This document shows, piece after piece, positions 54,174 through 62,001 of a DNA stretch of 64,000 bases. A model generated the notes under the pieces. The model saw only the letters and a list, made by a program, of their open reading frames with translations, was not told the DNA's origin and ran no database searches. Both the position numbers and the translations under genes were made by a program. The stretch comes from Streptomyces sp. NBC_00091 (GTDB lineage: Bacteria > Actinomycetota > Actinomycetes > Streptomycetales > Streptomycetaceae), in assembly GCF_026343185.1 (NCBI RefSeq), contig NZ_JAPEMA010000003.1:434001-498000 (forward strand), given 5' to 3'. How positions within the stretch are numbered: the first letter of the stretch is position 1; each line of letters begins with the position of its first letter.

Positions 54174-54233
54174 GTGTACGGCGTCCACATCCGGACGCTC
54201 CGCAGCTTACACACGTAAGTGGACGGTGTCCAC
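54174..54233 (-). promoter_or_regulatory. Duplicated palindromic operator before the RibD_C-like gene
   Basis: GTGTACGGCGTCCAC (54174-54188) and GTGGACGGTGTCCAC (54219-54233) are related 15-bp inverted repeats, the second perfect (GTGGAC-ggt-GTCCAC). Their 3' flanks match too (ACGGYGTCCACATCC, 14 of 15). They begin 19 and 64 bp upstream of ATG 54155. Between them CTTAC-acac-GTAAG is another small palindrome. TetR/MarR-type proteins bind such sites. The remaining 54241-54400 shows no recognisable feature. Confidence 0.65.
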
Positions 54234-54400
54234 ATCCATGTTCGCGGCCCAACTCCCGCTCGCACAGGGGTAGACCGCCCACCTCCCCGAAACTCATCGG
54301 CGGCGCCTCGGAAAAGCCGCAAGACCCGCTTCCCGGACTCGCTCCCACCTGCGTAAATCCAGGTGCGGGCGGCCCGGAAAGCGCATTAAGGTCCACCCCT

Positions 54401-54913
54401 GTGGAACCGCTCACCGAAAAACAAATCCGCTCATCCTTCGTGAACTGCACCAAGGGCGAGGCGGCGCGCCTGCGCCTGCCCCTCGATTTCGCCGAACTGC
54501 CCTGGCAGGACCTGGACTTCCTGGGCTGGGTGGATCCCGGTGCACCGCTGCGGGCCCACCTCGTCGTCCCCCGCCCCGAGGGCCCGCTCGGCATCTCCCT
54601 GCGGGTGCCCGCCGCGACCCGCACCAGCGCGATGAAGTCCAGCCTGTGCCAGATCTGCCTGACGGGTCACGCCTCCTCCGGGGTCACCCTGCTCGCCGCC
54701 CCCCTGGCGGGCGCCCGCGGCCGTGAGGGCAACACGGTCGGCACGTACATCTGCGCCGACCTCGCCTGCTCCCTCTACGTACGCGGCAAGCGGCAGCCGA
54801 AGCTGCGCGCCGGACGCCAGGAGGAGTCCCTGACCGTGGAGGAGCGCCTCGCGCGGCTGTGGCACAACCTCGACGCGTTCACGGCCAGGATCACCACCAA
54901 GGCCACCGCCTGA
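54401..54913 (+). CDS. FBP-domain (elongation factor G-binding) protein
   Basis: A 170-residue protein of the FBP/FusB-like zinc-binding family: FVNCTKGEAARLRLP near the start, SLCQICLTGHASSGVTLLAA (Cys pair) and GTYICADLACSLYVRGK (second Cys pair) make the four-Cys zinc site. FusB relatives release EF-G from ribosomes; the actinobacterial forms have unknown roles. GTG 54401 start. It is monocistronic, with a hairpin downstream. Confidence 0.85.
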   Translation: MEPLTEKQIRSSFVNCTKGEAARLRLPLDFAELPWQDLDFLGWVDPGAPLRAHLVVPRPEGPLGISLRVPAATRTSAMKSSLCQICLTGHASSGVTLLAAPLAGARGREGNTVGTYICADLACSLYVRGKRQPKLRAGRQEESLTVEERLARLWHNLDAFTARITTKATA

Positions 54914-54966
54914 CCCGCCCGGCCCACCCGTGCGCCCCGCCATCAAGATCATCACAATGTGAGCAC

Positions 54967-54996
54967 CCCGGCCCTCAAGGAGAGTTGAGGGCCGGG
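54967..54996 (+). terminator. Terminator after the FBP-domain gene
   Basis: A perfect 12-bp stem CCCGGCCCTCAA / TTGAGGGCCGGG with a 6-nt loop, 53 nt after the stop. It ends just 20 nt before the flavoprotein gene, whose promoter may overlap it. Confidence 0.75.
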
Positions 54997-55015
54997 AATG
55001 TGATCACATGACCGT

Positions 55016-55567
55016 ATGACGAGGACTCTCTACCTGTTCTGCTCCGCCGCCCCGCCCGTCTTCGACGTGGCCCACGTGATCGAGGACGCCCAGTCGCGCG
55101 GCTGGGACGTGTGCCTGGGCCTGACCCCGACGGCGGCGCAGTGGGTGTCGGGAAGCCTCGACGGGCTCGCGGCCCTGACCGGCAACCCGGTGCGCTGGCA
55201 GTACAAGCTGCCCGGGGAGCCCGACGCATGGCCGGCCGCGGACGCGGTGCTCTTCGCCCCCGCCACCTTCAACTCGGTCAACTCCTGGGCCCTCGGGCTC
55301 ACCGACCGGTTCACCGTCGGGGTCGCCGCCGAGGCCCTCGGCAAGGGCATCCCGGTGGTCGCCATGCCGTGTACGAACGCCGCGCTCGCCGCGCACCCCC
55401 AGTTCGAGCAGTCGCTGGCCGTCCTGCGCGGCGCGGGCGCCGAACTGCTCTTCGGCGAGGGCGGCTTCCTGCCCGGCCCGGCCGGCCCCGACGCCCCGCC
55501 GCACTTCCCCTGGCAGGTCGCCCTGGACGCCGTGGACCGGGCCGCGGCCGGCACCGCACCGGCCTGA
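55016..55567 (+). CDS. Flavoprotein (HFCD/Dfp-like)
   Basis: A 183-residue flavoprotein of the homo-oligomeric Cys-decarboxylase fold. YLFCSAAPPVFDVAHVIEDAQSRGWDVCLGLTPTA, FAPATFNSVNSWALGLTD and VAMPCTNAALAAHP follow the FMN-site segments (PATxNT-like region here PATFNS). Substrate unknown; it is not PPC decarboxylase proper. A solitary gene on the + strand. Confidence 0.85.
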   Translation: MTRTLYLFCSAAPPVFDVAHVIEDAQSRGWDVCLGLTPTAAQWVSGSLDGLAALTGNPVRWQYKLPGEPDAWPAADAVLFAPATFNSVNSWALGLTDRFTVGVAAEALGKGIPVVAMPCTNAALAAHPQFEQSLAVLRGAGAELLFGEGGFLPGPAGPDAPPHFPWQVALDAVDRAAAGTAPA

Positions 55568-55652
55568 TCCGTCCCGGGCCGCGGCCTACCGCGTTCTTCG
55601 GGAAGCAGCCCCGTACGTCCTCGCCGCCCAGCACGTTCAGGTGGCCCGCTCG

Positions 55653-56591
55653 TCACCGGTCATCACGGGCGGGGTACGCGGGCCGCTCCGCCCCGGCCGC
55701 CAGCGCCCGCACCCCCTCCAGGCTGCTCCCGTACCGCGGCTCCCACCCCAGCTCCCGCCGGGCCTTGGCGTTCGACAGCCGCACGTCGCTCGCCATGATG
55801 GCGTGCGCCAGCGGGGCCGCCCGCAGCACCCACAGCGGCACCGTCCACGGGGCGGGCGCCCCGAACGCCCCGGCCACCGCCGCCACGTGCGCGCCCCAGC
55901 CCGCCGGGGCGTCGTCGGCAATGTTGTACGCCTGCCCGGCCCGCCCCGACTCCAGGGCCAGCACCACCGCGTGCGCCGCGTCCGCCGTGTCCACCCAGCT
56001 CAGCGCCCGGCCCTTGTCGGCGACCACCGGCAGCTTGCGCCCGCGCAGCAGCGGCACGAGGTGCGTGTCGGTGGTGCCCGCGCCGTAGAACAGGCCGAAC
56101 CGCAGGCTGACGCCCTCGATCCCGTCGGCGGTGAAGGCCAGCTCCTCCTTGGTCCGCATGGCGCCGACGTGCCGCTCCAGCGCGGCGTTCGCCCCGCGCG
56201 GCCCGAAGCCGTCGTCCTCGCCGAGCAGCGCCCCGCCGTGGTCCCCGTAGCCGTAGCCGAACATCATCGACTCGACGAGGAACCGCCGCGCCCCCGTCTC
56301 CCGGGCGGCGGCCAGCAGGTTCACCGTTCCCTCGGTGCGCAGCCGGTTCGTGTCCGCCATGTCCCGGTGGGTGGCCATGGCCCTGCCGGACAGCGCGGTG
56401 GCGGCGTGCACGACCGCGTCGAAGCGCAGCCCGTCGACCGCCCGCAGCAGGCCCTCGCGGTCGAGCAGGTCCGCGCGTACGTCCATCCCCGCGCCCCGGC
56501 CCAGCCCCGCGACCTCGTGTCCCGCCTCGCGCAGGGCATCGGCCGCCCGCCGCCCCAGGACCCCGCTCGCACCCGCCAGCAGAACCAACAT
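55653..56591 (-). CDS. NAD-dependent epimerase/dehydratase
   Basis: A 312-residue extended SDR: VLLAGASGVLGRRAADALREAGHEV, Asp in DLLDREGLL, and a short YxxxK-like pattern (FGYGYGDHG region then RTKEELAF). ATG 56591 is set by AAGGAGG upstream. Substrate cannot be told; sugar nucleotide or quinone are both possible. It is followed on the minus strand only by intergenic DNA. Confidence 0.85.
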   Translation of the reverse strand: MLVLLAGASGVLGRRAADALREAGHEVAGLGRGAGMDVRADLLDREGLLRAVDGLRFDAVVHAATALSGRAMATHRDMADTNRLRTEGTVNLLAAARETGARRFLVESMMFGYGYGDHGGALLGEDDGFGPRGANAALERHVGAMRTKEELAFTADGIEGVSLRFGLFYGAGTTDTHLVPLLRGRKLPVVADKGRALSWVDTADAAHAVVLALESGRAGQAYNIADDAPAGWGAHVAAVAGAFGAPAPWTVPLWVLRAAPLAHAIMASDVRLSNAKARRELGWEPRYGSSLEGVRALAAGAERPAYPARDDR

Positions 56592-56610
56592 GTCGGCCTC
56601 CTTCGTCGTC

Positions 56611-57825
56611 TCACCCAGGAGACAGACGGGCCCGCCCGGATGTGACACCTTCCGGAAGGAAATCCCGGAAGAAGCTCCGGACGTCCTCCACCAGCAGCTC
56701 CGGCACCTCCATCGCGGGGAAGTGCCCGCCCCTGTCGTACGAGGTCCAGCGCACGACGGCGTCGGTGCGCGCGGCGATGTGCCGCAGCGGGATGAAGTTG
56801 TCCCGGGGGAAGTCGGCCAGCGCCGTCGGGGTGGCCGACACCTCGGGCGGCTGCCCGTAGTAGTCGGCGTGGGCCCGCTCGTAGTAGATGCGGGCGGCCG
56901 ATCCCACCGTCCCGGTCAGCCAGTACAGCATCACGTTGGTCAGCATCTGGTCCCGGTCGACGGGGCACCGGGGGTCGCTCCACTCGGCGAACTTCTCCCC
57001 GATCCAGGCGAGCAGCCCGACCGGCGAGTCGTTCAGCCCGTACGCGAGGGTCTGCGGCCGGGTCGCCTGGATGTCGGCGTAGCCCTGCCGCTCCCGCGCC
57101 CACACCCGGTACCGCTCCCAGGAGGCCAGCGTCCGCTCCCGCTCGGCGGGGCTCAGCGCGGCCAGCTCCGCGGCCCCGGGCTCGGCGGTGGCCCCCGCCC
57201 CGGGCAGCAGGTTCAGGTGCACGCCCACCACGTTGCCGGGCCTGGTCCGCCCCAGCTCCCGCGAGATCGCGGCCCCCCAGTCGCCGCCCTGGACCCCGTA
57301 CGCGGCGTACCCGAGCCGCTCCATCAGCACCCCGAAGGCCCGCGCGACCCGCTTGAACTCCCAGCCCGTCTCGGTGGTCGGCCCGGACAGCCCGAAGCCG
57401 GGGATGCTCGGCAGCACCAGGTGGAAGGCGTCGGCCGGGTCGCCTCCATACGCCTTCGGATCGGTCAGCGGGCCGGCGACCTTCTGGAACTCCACGAAAG
57501 AGCCCGGCCAGCCGTGCGTCATCAGCAGCGGCAGCGCGCCGGGCTCGGGCGAGCGGATGTGCGCGAAGTGCACCCGCGCCCCGTCGATGACGGTGGTGAA
57601 CTGCGGCCAGTCGTTCAGCCGCGCCTCGGCGGCCCGCCAGTCGTACTCCTCGCGCCAGTACCGTACGAGTTCCCGCATCTCCCCGAGCGGCATCCCGTAG
57701 GCCCGGCCCACGCCGTCCAGCTCGTCGGGCCACCGGGCCCGCCGCAGCCGCTCGCCGAGGTCGTCCAGCTCCTCCTGCGGCACCTCGAGCCGGAACGGCG
57801 TCAGCTCTGCGTCAAGATCGTCCAT
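56611..57825 (-). CDS. Epoxide hydrolase
   Basis: A 404-residue alpha/beta-hydrolase of the EHN (epoxide hydrolase N-terminal) family: TPFRLEVPQEELDDLGERLRRARWPDEL then HGWPGSF (oxyanion), nucleophile Asp in VQGGDWGAAIS and late acid/His in DRGGHFPAMEVPE. Microsomal-type size. It could open an epoxide of the polyketide, although similar genes are common in Streptomyces genomes outside clusters. ATG 57825. Confidence 0.9.
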   Translation of the reverse strand: MDDLDAELTPFRLEVPQEELDDLGERLRRARWPDELDGVGRAYGMPLGEMRELVRYWREEYDWRAAEARLNDWPQFTTVIDGARVHFAHIRSPEPGALPLLMTHGWPGSFVEFQKVAGPLTDPKAYGGDPADAFHLVLPSIPGFGLSGPTTETGWEFKRVARAFGVLMERLGYAAYGVQGGDWGAAISRELGRTRPGNVVGVHLNLLPGAGATAEPGAAELAALSPAERERTLASWERYRVWARERQGYADIQATRPQTLAYGLNDSPVGLLAWIGEKFAEWSDPRCPVDRDQMLTNVMLYWLTGTVGSAARIYYERAHADYYGQPPEVSATPTALADFPRDNFIPLRHIAARTDAVVRWTSYDRGGHFPAMEVPELLVEDVRSFFRDFLPEGVTSGRARLSPG

Positions 57826-57837
57826 GCCGCCACGATG

Positions 57838-58251
57838 TCATCCCCGGTCGGGCCGCAGGACCTGGGTGTTCTGGCAGGCGGTCAGCAGCCAGCGCCCGTC
57901 GTCCTGCCGGGACACCACGTACAGGGGCGCGCCGTCGCTCTCCTCCCCGGGGGCCAGGTAGCGCTGGCGGACCTTGACCGCCGCGACGTCGTCCCGGACG
58001 AAGAGCACGTGGGCCACCTCGTAGCTGACCTCGCCGTCCCAGCTCGCCGCGGGCAGCACCTGCCGGGTGAACTCCGCGATCTCGTCGAAGCCGATGAGCA
58101 CCTTGCCGTGGGCCGTCGTCCAGATCGCGTCCGGGTGGAAGAGCCCGAGGAACTCCTCGGTGTCCTTGTTCTGCTGCGCGTGCTCGACGGTGGCGACGAG
58201 CCGGGCGATCGCTTCGAGGTCCGCCGCGTGCGGCGTGGTGTCCGTGTCCAT
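57838..58251 (-). CDS. SnoaL-like / NTF2-fold protein
   Basis: A 137-residue protein of the SgcJ/EcaC-type NTF2 fold: ADLEAIARLVATVEHAQQNKDTEEFLGLFHPDAIWTTAHGKVLIGFDEIAEFTRQV. These proteins often shape or bind small aromatic molecules. ATG 58251 follows GAGGGTGGTGCGC; an earlier GTG at 58266 is possible. It is 12 bp before the epoxide hydrolase on the same strand, so probably one operon. Confidence 0.85.
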   Translation of the reverse strand: MDTDTTPHAADLEAIARLVATVEHAQQNKDTEEFLGLFHPDAIWTTAHGKVLIGFDEIAEFTRQVLPAASWDGEVSYEVAHVLFVRDDVAAVKVRQRYLAPGEESDGAPLYVVSRQDDGRWLLTACQNTQVLRPDRG

Positions 58252-58323
58252 GCGCACCACCCTCACGCCCCAACCGCACTTGAGGTCAAGCCCCGCACCG
58301 GAACCGGACCGGAACCGGACCGG

Positions 58324-59145
58324 CTAGGCCGCGTAGAGGTCGAAGGTGGACCCCCGCTTGGGACCCGCCACCACGTCCAGGGCCGGATCGACCGTCAGCA
58401 TCGCCTGGTGCAGCCGCCGCAACTGCGGGGACGGCTCGACGCCCAGCTCCCCGATCAGCAGGCCGCGCAGCCGCCGGTACACGTCCAGCGCGGCGCCCTG
58501 CCGCCCGGACCGGTACAGCGCCACCATCAGCTGGGAGTGCAGCCCCTCGTGCTGCGCGTGCCGTGCGGTCAGCTCGGTGAGCTCGGCGAGGAGTTCGGTG
58601 TGCCGCCCGAGCCGCAGGTCGACGTCGATCCGCCGCTCCACCGCGACCAGCCGGCTCTCCTCCAGCCGCATGACCTCGATCGCGAGGACCGGCCCCACCC
58701 GTACGTCGACCAGCGCGGGCCCCTGCCACAGCGCGAGCCCCGCCCGCAGCAGCGCCGCCGCGCCTTCGTCGTCGCCGCCTTCGAAGGCGCTCTGGCCCCG
58801 GGCGACGAGGCTCTCGTACGCGTGGACGTCGACGGACTCCGACGGCACCTGGAGCAGGTACCCGCCGTGCCGCGTCGTGAGGACCTCCTTCGCGGCGCCC
58901 GGCCGGCCCGGCCCCATGGCCGTGCCCAGCCTGCGGCGGAGCTGGAGGATGTACGTCTGCAGCGTGGTCAGCGCGCTGTTGGGCAGCTCCTGGCCCCAGA
59001 TCTCCTCCATGAGGGTGGGTACCGGCATCACCTTCCCGGGATGCAGGGCGAGCAGGGCCAGGATCTGCCGCGGCTTGGCCGCCGTCGGCACGATCGATTC
59101 CCCGTCGACCTCGGCACTCAACGGTCCCAGAATCTGAATCCTCAC
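58324..59145 (-). CDS. SARP-family activator (pair 2, member A)
   Basis: A 273-residue SARP, closely similar to the one at 43525-44346 over the full length (winged helix IQILGPLSAEV, KPRQILALLALHPG; BTAD with DVRVGPVLAIEVMRLEESRL; same STFDLYAA end). The start GTG 59145 matches that paralogue. Probably a duplicated activator that has since diverged. It is the last gene of the 58.3-61 kb regulatory block. Confidence 0.92.
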   Translation of the reverse strand: MRIQILGPLSAEVDGESIVPTAAKPRQILALLALHPGKVMPVPTLMEEIWGQELPNSALTTLQTYILQLRRRLGTAMGPGRPGAAKEVLTTRHGGYLLQVPSESVDVHAYESLVARGQSAFEGGDDEGAAALLRAGLALWQGPALVDVRVGPVLAIEVMRLEESRLVAVERRIDVDLRLGRHTELLAELTELTARHAQHEGLHSQLMVALYRSGRQGAALDVYRRLRGLLIGELGVEPSPQLRRLHQAMLTVDPALDVVAGPKRGSTFDLYAA

Positions 59146-59259
59146 GGTGTCCCCCTCCGCAGTTCGCCGATTCGCCTCGCTGTCTCCGGGCCCCACGGGG
59201 ACCCGTTTGCCACACTCCCGGCCCAGCCGGTCGGGCCCGCACCTCCCCCAGGGGACGGC

Positions 59260-60009
59260 CTAGACCGCACTCCCCAGGAACTCGTAGCTCCGCTCCCCCA
59301 CCGCCGCGCGAGCAGCGGCAGCAGCAGCAGCGTTGACGCCCTGCGTCCGGTACTCCCGCACCCGCTCCGCGCCCACCAGGCTCGGCAGCAGCAGCCCCCA
59401 CAGGGCGGCCACCTTCCGCTGCAGTTCCCCGTACGACAGACCGGTCCCGGCCAGCACCTCGATACCGCAGACGGCGGCGGCCACCAGCGCCTCGGCGCTC
59501 TCCCACCGGTCGGCGGCCGAAACCCCGTCACCGGCGGCCGGACCGCCCTCGTCGGGAACACCCCCGACGGGCCTGTCCAGCGGCAGCTCGCCCACGTCCC
59601 GCGCCATCCGCAGCAGCTCGCACACCGCCGACAGCCACGCCTCGTGGAAGTCGACCACGGCCGGCTGCTGCCCCGCGCACTCCTTGGTGATCCGGAAGCT
59701 CGCCGGGATCGCCGGATCCTCGTGCAGCGTCCGCGCCAGCCAGTGCGTCGTGTCGATCAGCGCCTGCAAGGGCGAGGCTCCGCCCTCCCGCAGCCCTCGG
59801 ACCGCGTCGTGCAGCAGGCCGCAACCCCGCCGCTGCACGGCGTCCGCCAGCTCGTCCTTCGAGGCGAAGTGAAAGTACAACGCCCCCTTCGTCACCCCGG
59901 CCGCACCCGCGATCTCACCGAGCGTCGCGTTGGCGTATCCGTTGCGGTGGAACAACTCGGCCCCGGCGAAGACCAACCGCCTGCGGGTCCGCTCCGACCT
60001 CTCCTGCAC
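59260..60009 (-). CDS. ArpA-like TetR regulator
   Basis: A 249-residue regulator with GBL-receptor-type HTH (RRRLVFAGAELFHRNGYANATLGEIAGAAGVTKGALYFHFASKDELA). The ligand domain is longer than in the receptor at 48645 because of a Gly/Asp-rich loop around residue 160-175 and a C-terminal Ala-rich tail (AAAAAAARAAVG). It lies between the two SARPs of pair 2, 114 and 79 bp from them, all on the minus strand. Confidence 0.88.
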   Translation of the reverse strand: MQERSERTRRRLVFAGAELFHRNGYANATLGEIAGAAGVTKGALYFHFASKDELADAVQRRGCGLLHDAVRGLREGGASPLQALIDTTHWLARTLHEDPAIPASFRITKECAGQQPAVVDFHEAWLSAVCELLRMARDVGELPLDRPVGGVPDEGGPAAGDGVSAADRWESAEALVAAAVCGIEVLAGTGLSYGELQRKVAALWGLLLPSLVGAERVREYRTQGVNAAAAAAARAAVGERSYEFLGSAV

Positions 60010-60088
60010 CGCTCCGTCTCCTTTTCGCCCCCGCTCCGTCCCTGCACGTGCCCCCCGGCCGCCGCACCCGGCGCCGGCCTCGCGGGGG

Positions 60089-60934
60089 TCAGGCCCGTAC
60101 GAGCCGGTCCGCGCGCGGACCCGTCCCGGCGACCGAGGCCACCGCCGCCGTCTTGCCCACGGCCTCCGGGCCGGCCATCAGGATCGAACGCTGCAGCCTG
60201 CGCAGCGCGGTGGACGGCTCCAGCCCCAGGTCGCGTACGAGCGTGGCGCGCAGCCGCTGGTAGACGTCCAGCGCCTCGCCGCGCCGCCCCGAGCGGTGCA
60301 GGGCGAGCATGAACTGCCCGTGCAGGTTCTCGTGCGTGCGGTACCGGCTGACCAGCACCGTCAGCTCCGCCAGCAGCTCCCGGTGGCGGCCCAGCTTCAG
60401 ATCGGCCTCGATGCGCTGGTCCAGCGCGCACAGCCGGGTCTCCTCCAGGCGGCGCGTCTCCATGTCCAGCTGCACCCCGCCCTGCACGTCGGCGAAGGCC
60501 GGCGCCGACCACAGGGCGAGCGCCTCGCGCAGCCGCTGCGCGGCGACGGGGAAGTCACCCGCGTCGATCGCCCGGTAGCCCATCCCGGCGAGCCGGTCGA
60601 ACTCCCGTACGTCGCTGGTCCCGCCGTCGCTGTTCAGCAGGTAGCCGCCGGGCAGCGTCACGAGCACGTCCTTGGCGGTCCGCTCGGTGTCGTCGCTCCC
60701 CTCCAGGGCGGTCGCGATGAGCGCGCGCAGCTGGAGGACGTACGTCTGGAGGGTGGTACGGGCGCTGCGCGGCGGCATCGACCCCCACAGCTCCTCGATC
60801 AGCGCCGAAACCGGCACGACCTGATCGGCATGGAGGGCCAGAAGTGCCAGGACCTGCCGGGGCTTGGGGGCGGTGGGCGTGATGGAGATCCCGTTCTCCC
60901 GCACGGCGAGTGCGCCCAGTACATCGATGTCCAC
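60089..60934 (-). CDS. SARP-family activator (pair 2, member B)
   Basis: A 281-residue SARP paralogous to 44659-45480 (DIDVLGALAVRENGISITPT, TTLQTYVLQLRALI, GGYLLNSDGGTSDVREFDRLAGMG). GTG 60934 follows AGGGGAGTACGAC. The same operator box found before the paralogue lies 45 bp upstream (60979-61025). Its C-terminus (KTAAVASVAGTGPRADRLVRA) differs from the paralogue, as expected after divergence. Confidence 0.92.
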   Translation of the reverse strand: MDIDVLGALAVRENGISITPTAPKPRQVLALLALHADQVVPVSALIEELWGSMPPRSARTTLQTYVLQLRALIATALEGSDDTERTAKDVLVTLPGGYLLNSDGGTSDVREFDRLAGMGYRAIDAGDFPVAAQRLREALALWSAPAFADVQGGVQLDMETRRLEETRLCALDQRIEADLKLGRHRELLAELTVLVSRYRTHENLHGQFMLALHRSGRRGEALDVYQRLRATLVRDLGLEPSTALRRLQRSILMAGPEAVGKTAAVASVAGTGPRADRLVRA

Positions 60935-60978
60935 GTCGTACTCCCCTGTCCTTTTGGATGAGTCGCAAGAGTCAGTAG

Positions 60979-61025
60979 AAAACAGGCCGGACGGTTTGTC
61001 AATGCGAAACCGGTCAGGCAGTTTT
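60979..61025 (-). promoter_or_regulatory. ARE-like operator of SARP pair 2, conserved with pair 1
   Basis: Ungapped counterpart of 45538-45584 (35 of 47 identical), containing CGGTTTGTCAA at 60992 and AAACCGGT at 61007. The inverted repeat is imperfect here (GGACGGTTTGTC...GCGAAACCGGTC). Conservation across duplicated genes while flanking DNA has changed argues for functional selection. Confidence 0.78.
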
Positions 61026-61159
61026 CAGCCTGGCGAGATCTCGGCGCCACCCAAAAACCCCATCTGACCTGGGCATTTGCGAGCAACTCACATACCCACG
61101 ACAGCTTGGAGCTCTTCAGCCGCCTCGCTACAGCGGTCATATAACACCCATCAGGGCCT

Positions 61160-61186
61160 TAAAATCAAACCAATCAGTCTGTTTCT
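61160..61186 (-). promoter_or_regulatory. Weak ARE-like sequence at the TetR/SARP boundary
   Basis: The minus strand reads AAGAAACAGACTGATTGGTTTGATT, resembling ACAGACnnATnGGTTTG. It spans the stop codon of the TetR at 61174 and is about 230 bp upstream of the SARP start. It may be chance, since it overlaps coding DNA. Confidence 0.35.
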
Positions 61187-61821
61187 TGCTCCGGAAGTTC
61201 GCCTGCGGCTGGCTCCTCGCCCGCCGGGGCCGCCGTCTCGTCCAGGGCGATGCCGGGCAGGATCACCGTCCAGATCCGGGACAGGGCCTGCCGCGCGGTC
61301 CACTCCGGTTCCACGGCCCGCAGCCCCCGCAGCCCGACCGTGGAAGCCACCACCACCCGCGTCGCGTCCTTCGGGGACACCCCCTCGGCAAGGAGCCCGG
61401 CCCGCTCCGCGGCGACCATCAACCCCTCCGCCCACAGACCGCATTGCCCACGCAGATCCACCCGGCTGCGGTGGCCGGCGTCCGCGCCCAGCGCGAAACC
61501 GGCCCGTACGACGACGTCCCCGGCCAGCAGTTCCAGCAGCGCGTACGTCGACTCGACGAGCACCCTCAGCGGGGCACCGGAACGCTCCGGCTCGCCTTCC
61601 TCTTCCGCGATCCGCCGCAGCCTCCGCGCAGCCCGGGCCTCCACGGCCCGGGCGAGGGCGGGCTTGCCGTCGAAGTGGAACTGCACCGCGCCGGAGGTCA
61701 CTCCGGCCCGCTCACTGATCGCGGCGATCGAGGCGGCGGCGAAGCCCTCCTCGGCGAACACCTCCGCCGCAGCGAGCACGAGAGATTCCCGCGTGCGTGC
61801 CGCACGCTCCTGCTTGACCAT
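61174..61821 (-). CDS. ArpA-like TetR regulator (paralogue of 41379-41996)
   Basis: A 215-residue regulator beginning MVKQERAARTRESLVLAAAEVF, matching the start of the TetR at 41379. HTH: EEGFAAASIAAISERAGVTSGAVQFHFDGKPALARAV. ATG 61821 is selected because GGAG lies just upstream; longer readings are unsupported. A pair of GTTAAC palindromes 120-180 bp upstream (61942-62001) may be its operator. It completes a regulatory block that mirrors the one at 41-46 kb. Confidence 0.87.
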   Translation of the reverse strand: MVKQERAARTRESLVLAAAEVFAEEGFAAASIAAISERAGVTSGAVQFHFDGKPALARAVEARAARRLRRIAEEEGEPERSGAPLRVLVESTYALLELLAGDVVVRAGFALGADAGHRSRVDLRGQCGLWAEGLMVAAERAGLLAEGVSPKDATRVVVASTVGLRGLRAVEPEWTARQALSRIWTVILPGIALDETAAPAGEEPAAGELPEQETD

Positions 61822-61941
61822 GAGGGGCTCCACACACCGCAATCGCCGCATCCGCGGGTCGCCCCACACCAAGGGGTACGAGATCCTGGGCCACAGTCGA
61901 CGCCCTCACCGGAGCCGGACCGGACTCCCAGCAGAGCCCCT

Positions 61942-62001
61942 CACCGTTAACGCCGTTAACACCCACCCCCCACACCCCACCCCACCGTTAACGCCGTTAA
62001 C
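61942..62001. repeat. Two direct repeats of CACCGTTAACGCCGTTAAC
   Basis: Copies at 61942-61960 and 61983-62001, identical over 19 bp, 41 bp apart (about four helical turns). Each contains two GTTAAC palindromes, 9 bp apart, so four in all. GTTAAC is rare in such GC-rich DNA. The second copy overlaps the stop codon of the antiporter. A C-rich spacer lies between them. Operator function for the TetR at 61174 is likely but not proven. Confidence 0.7.
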
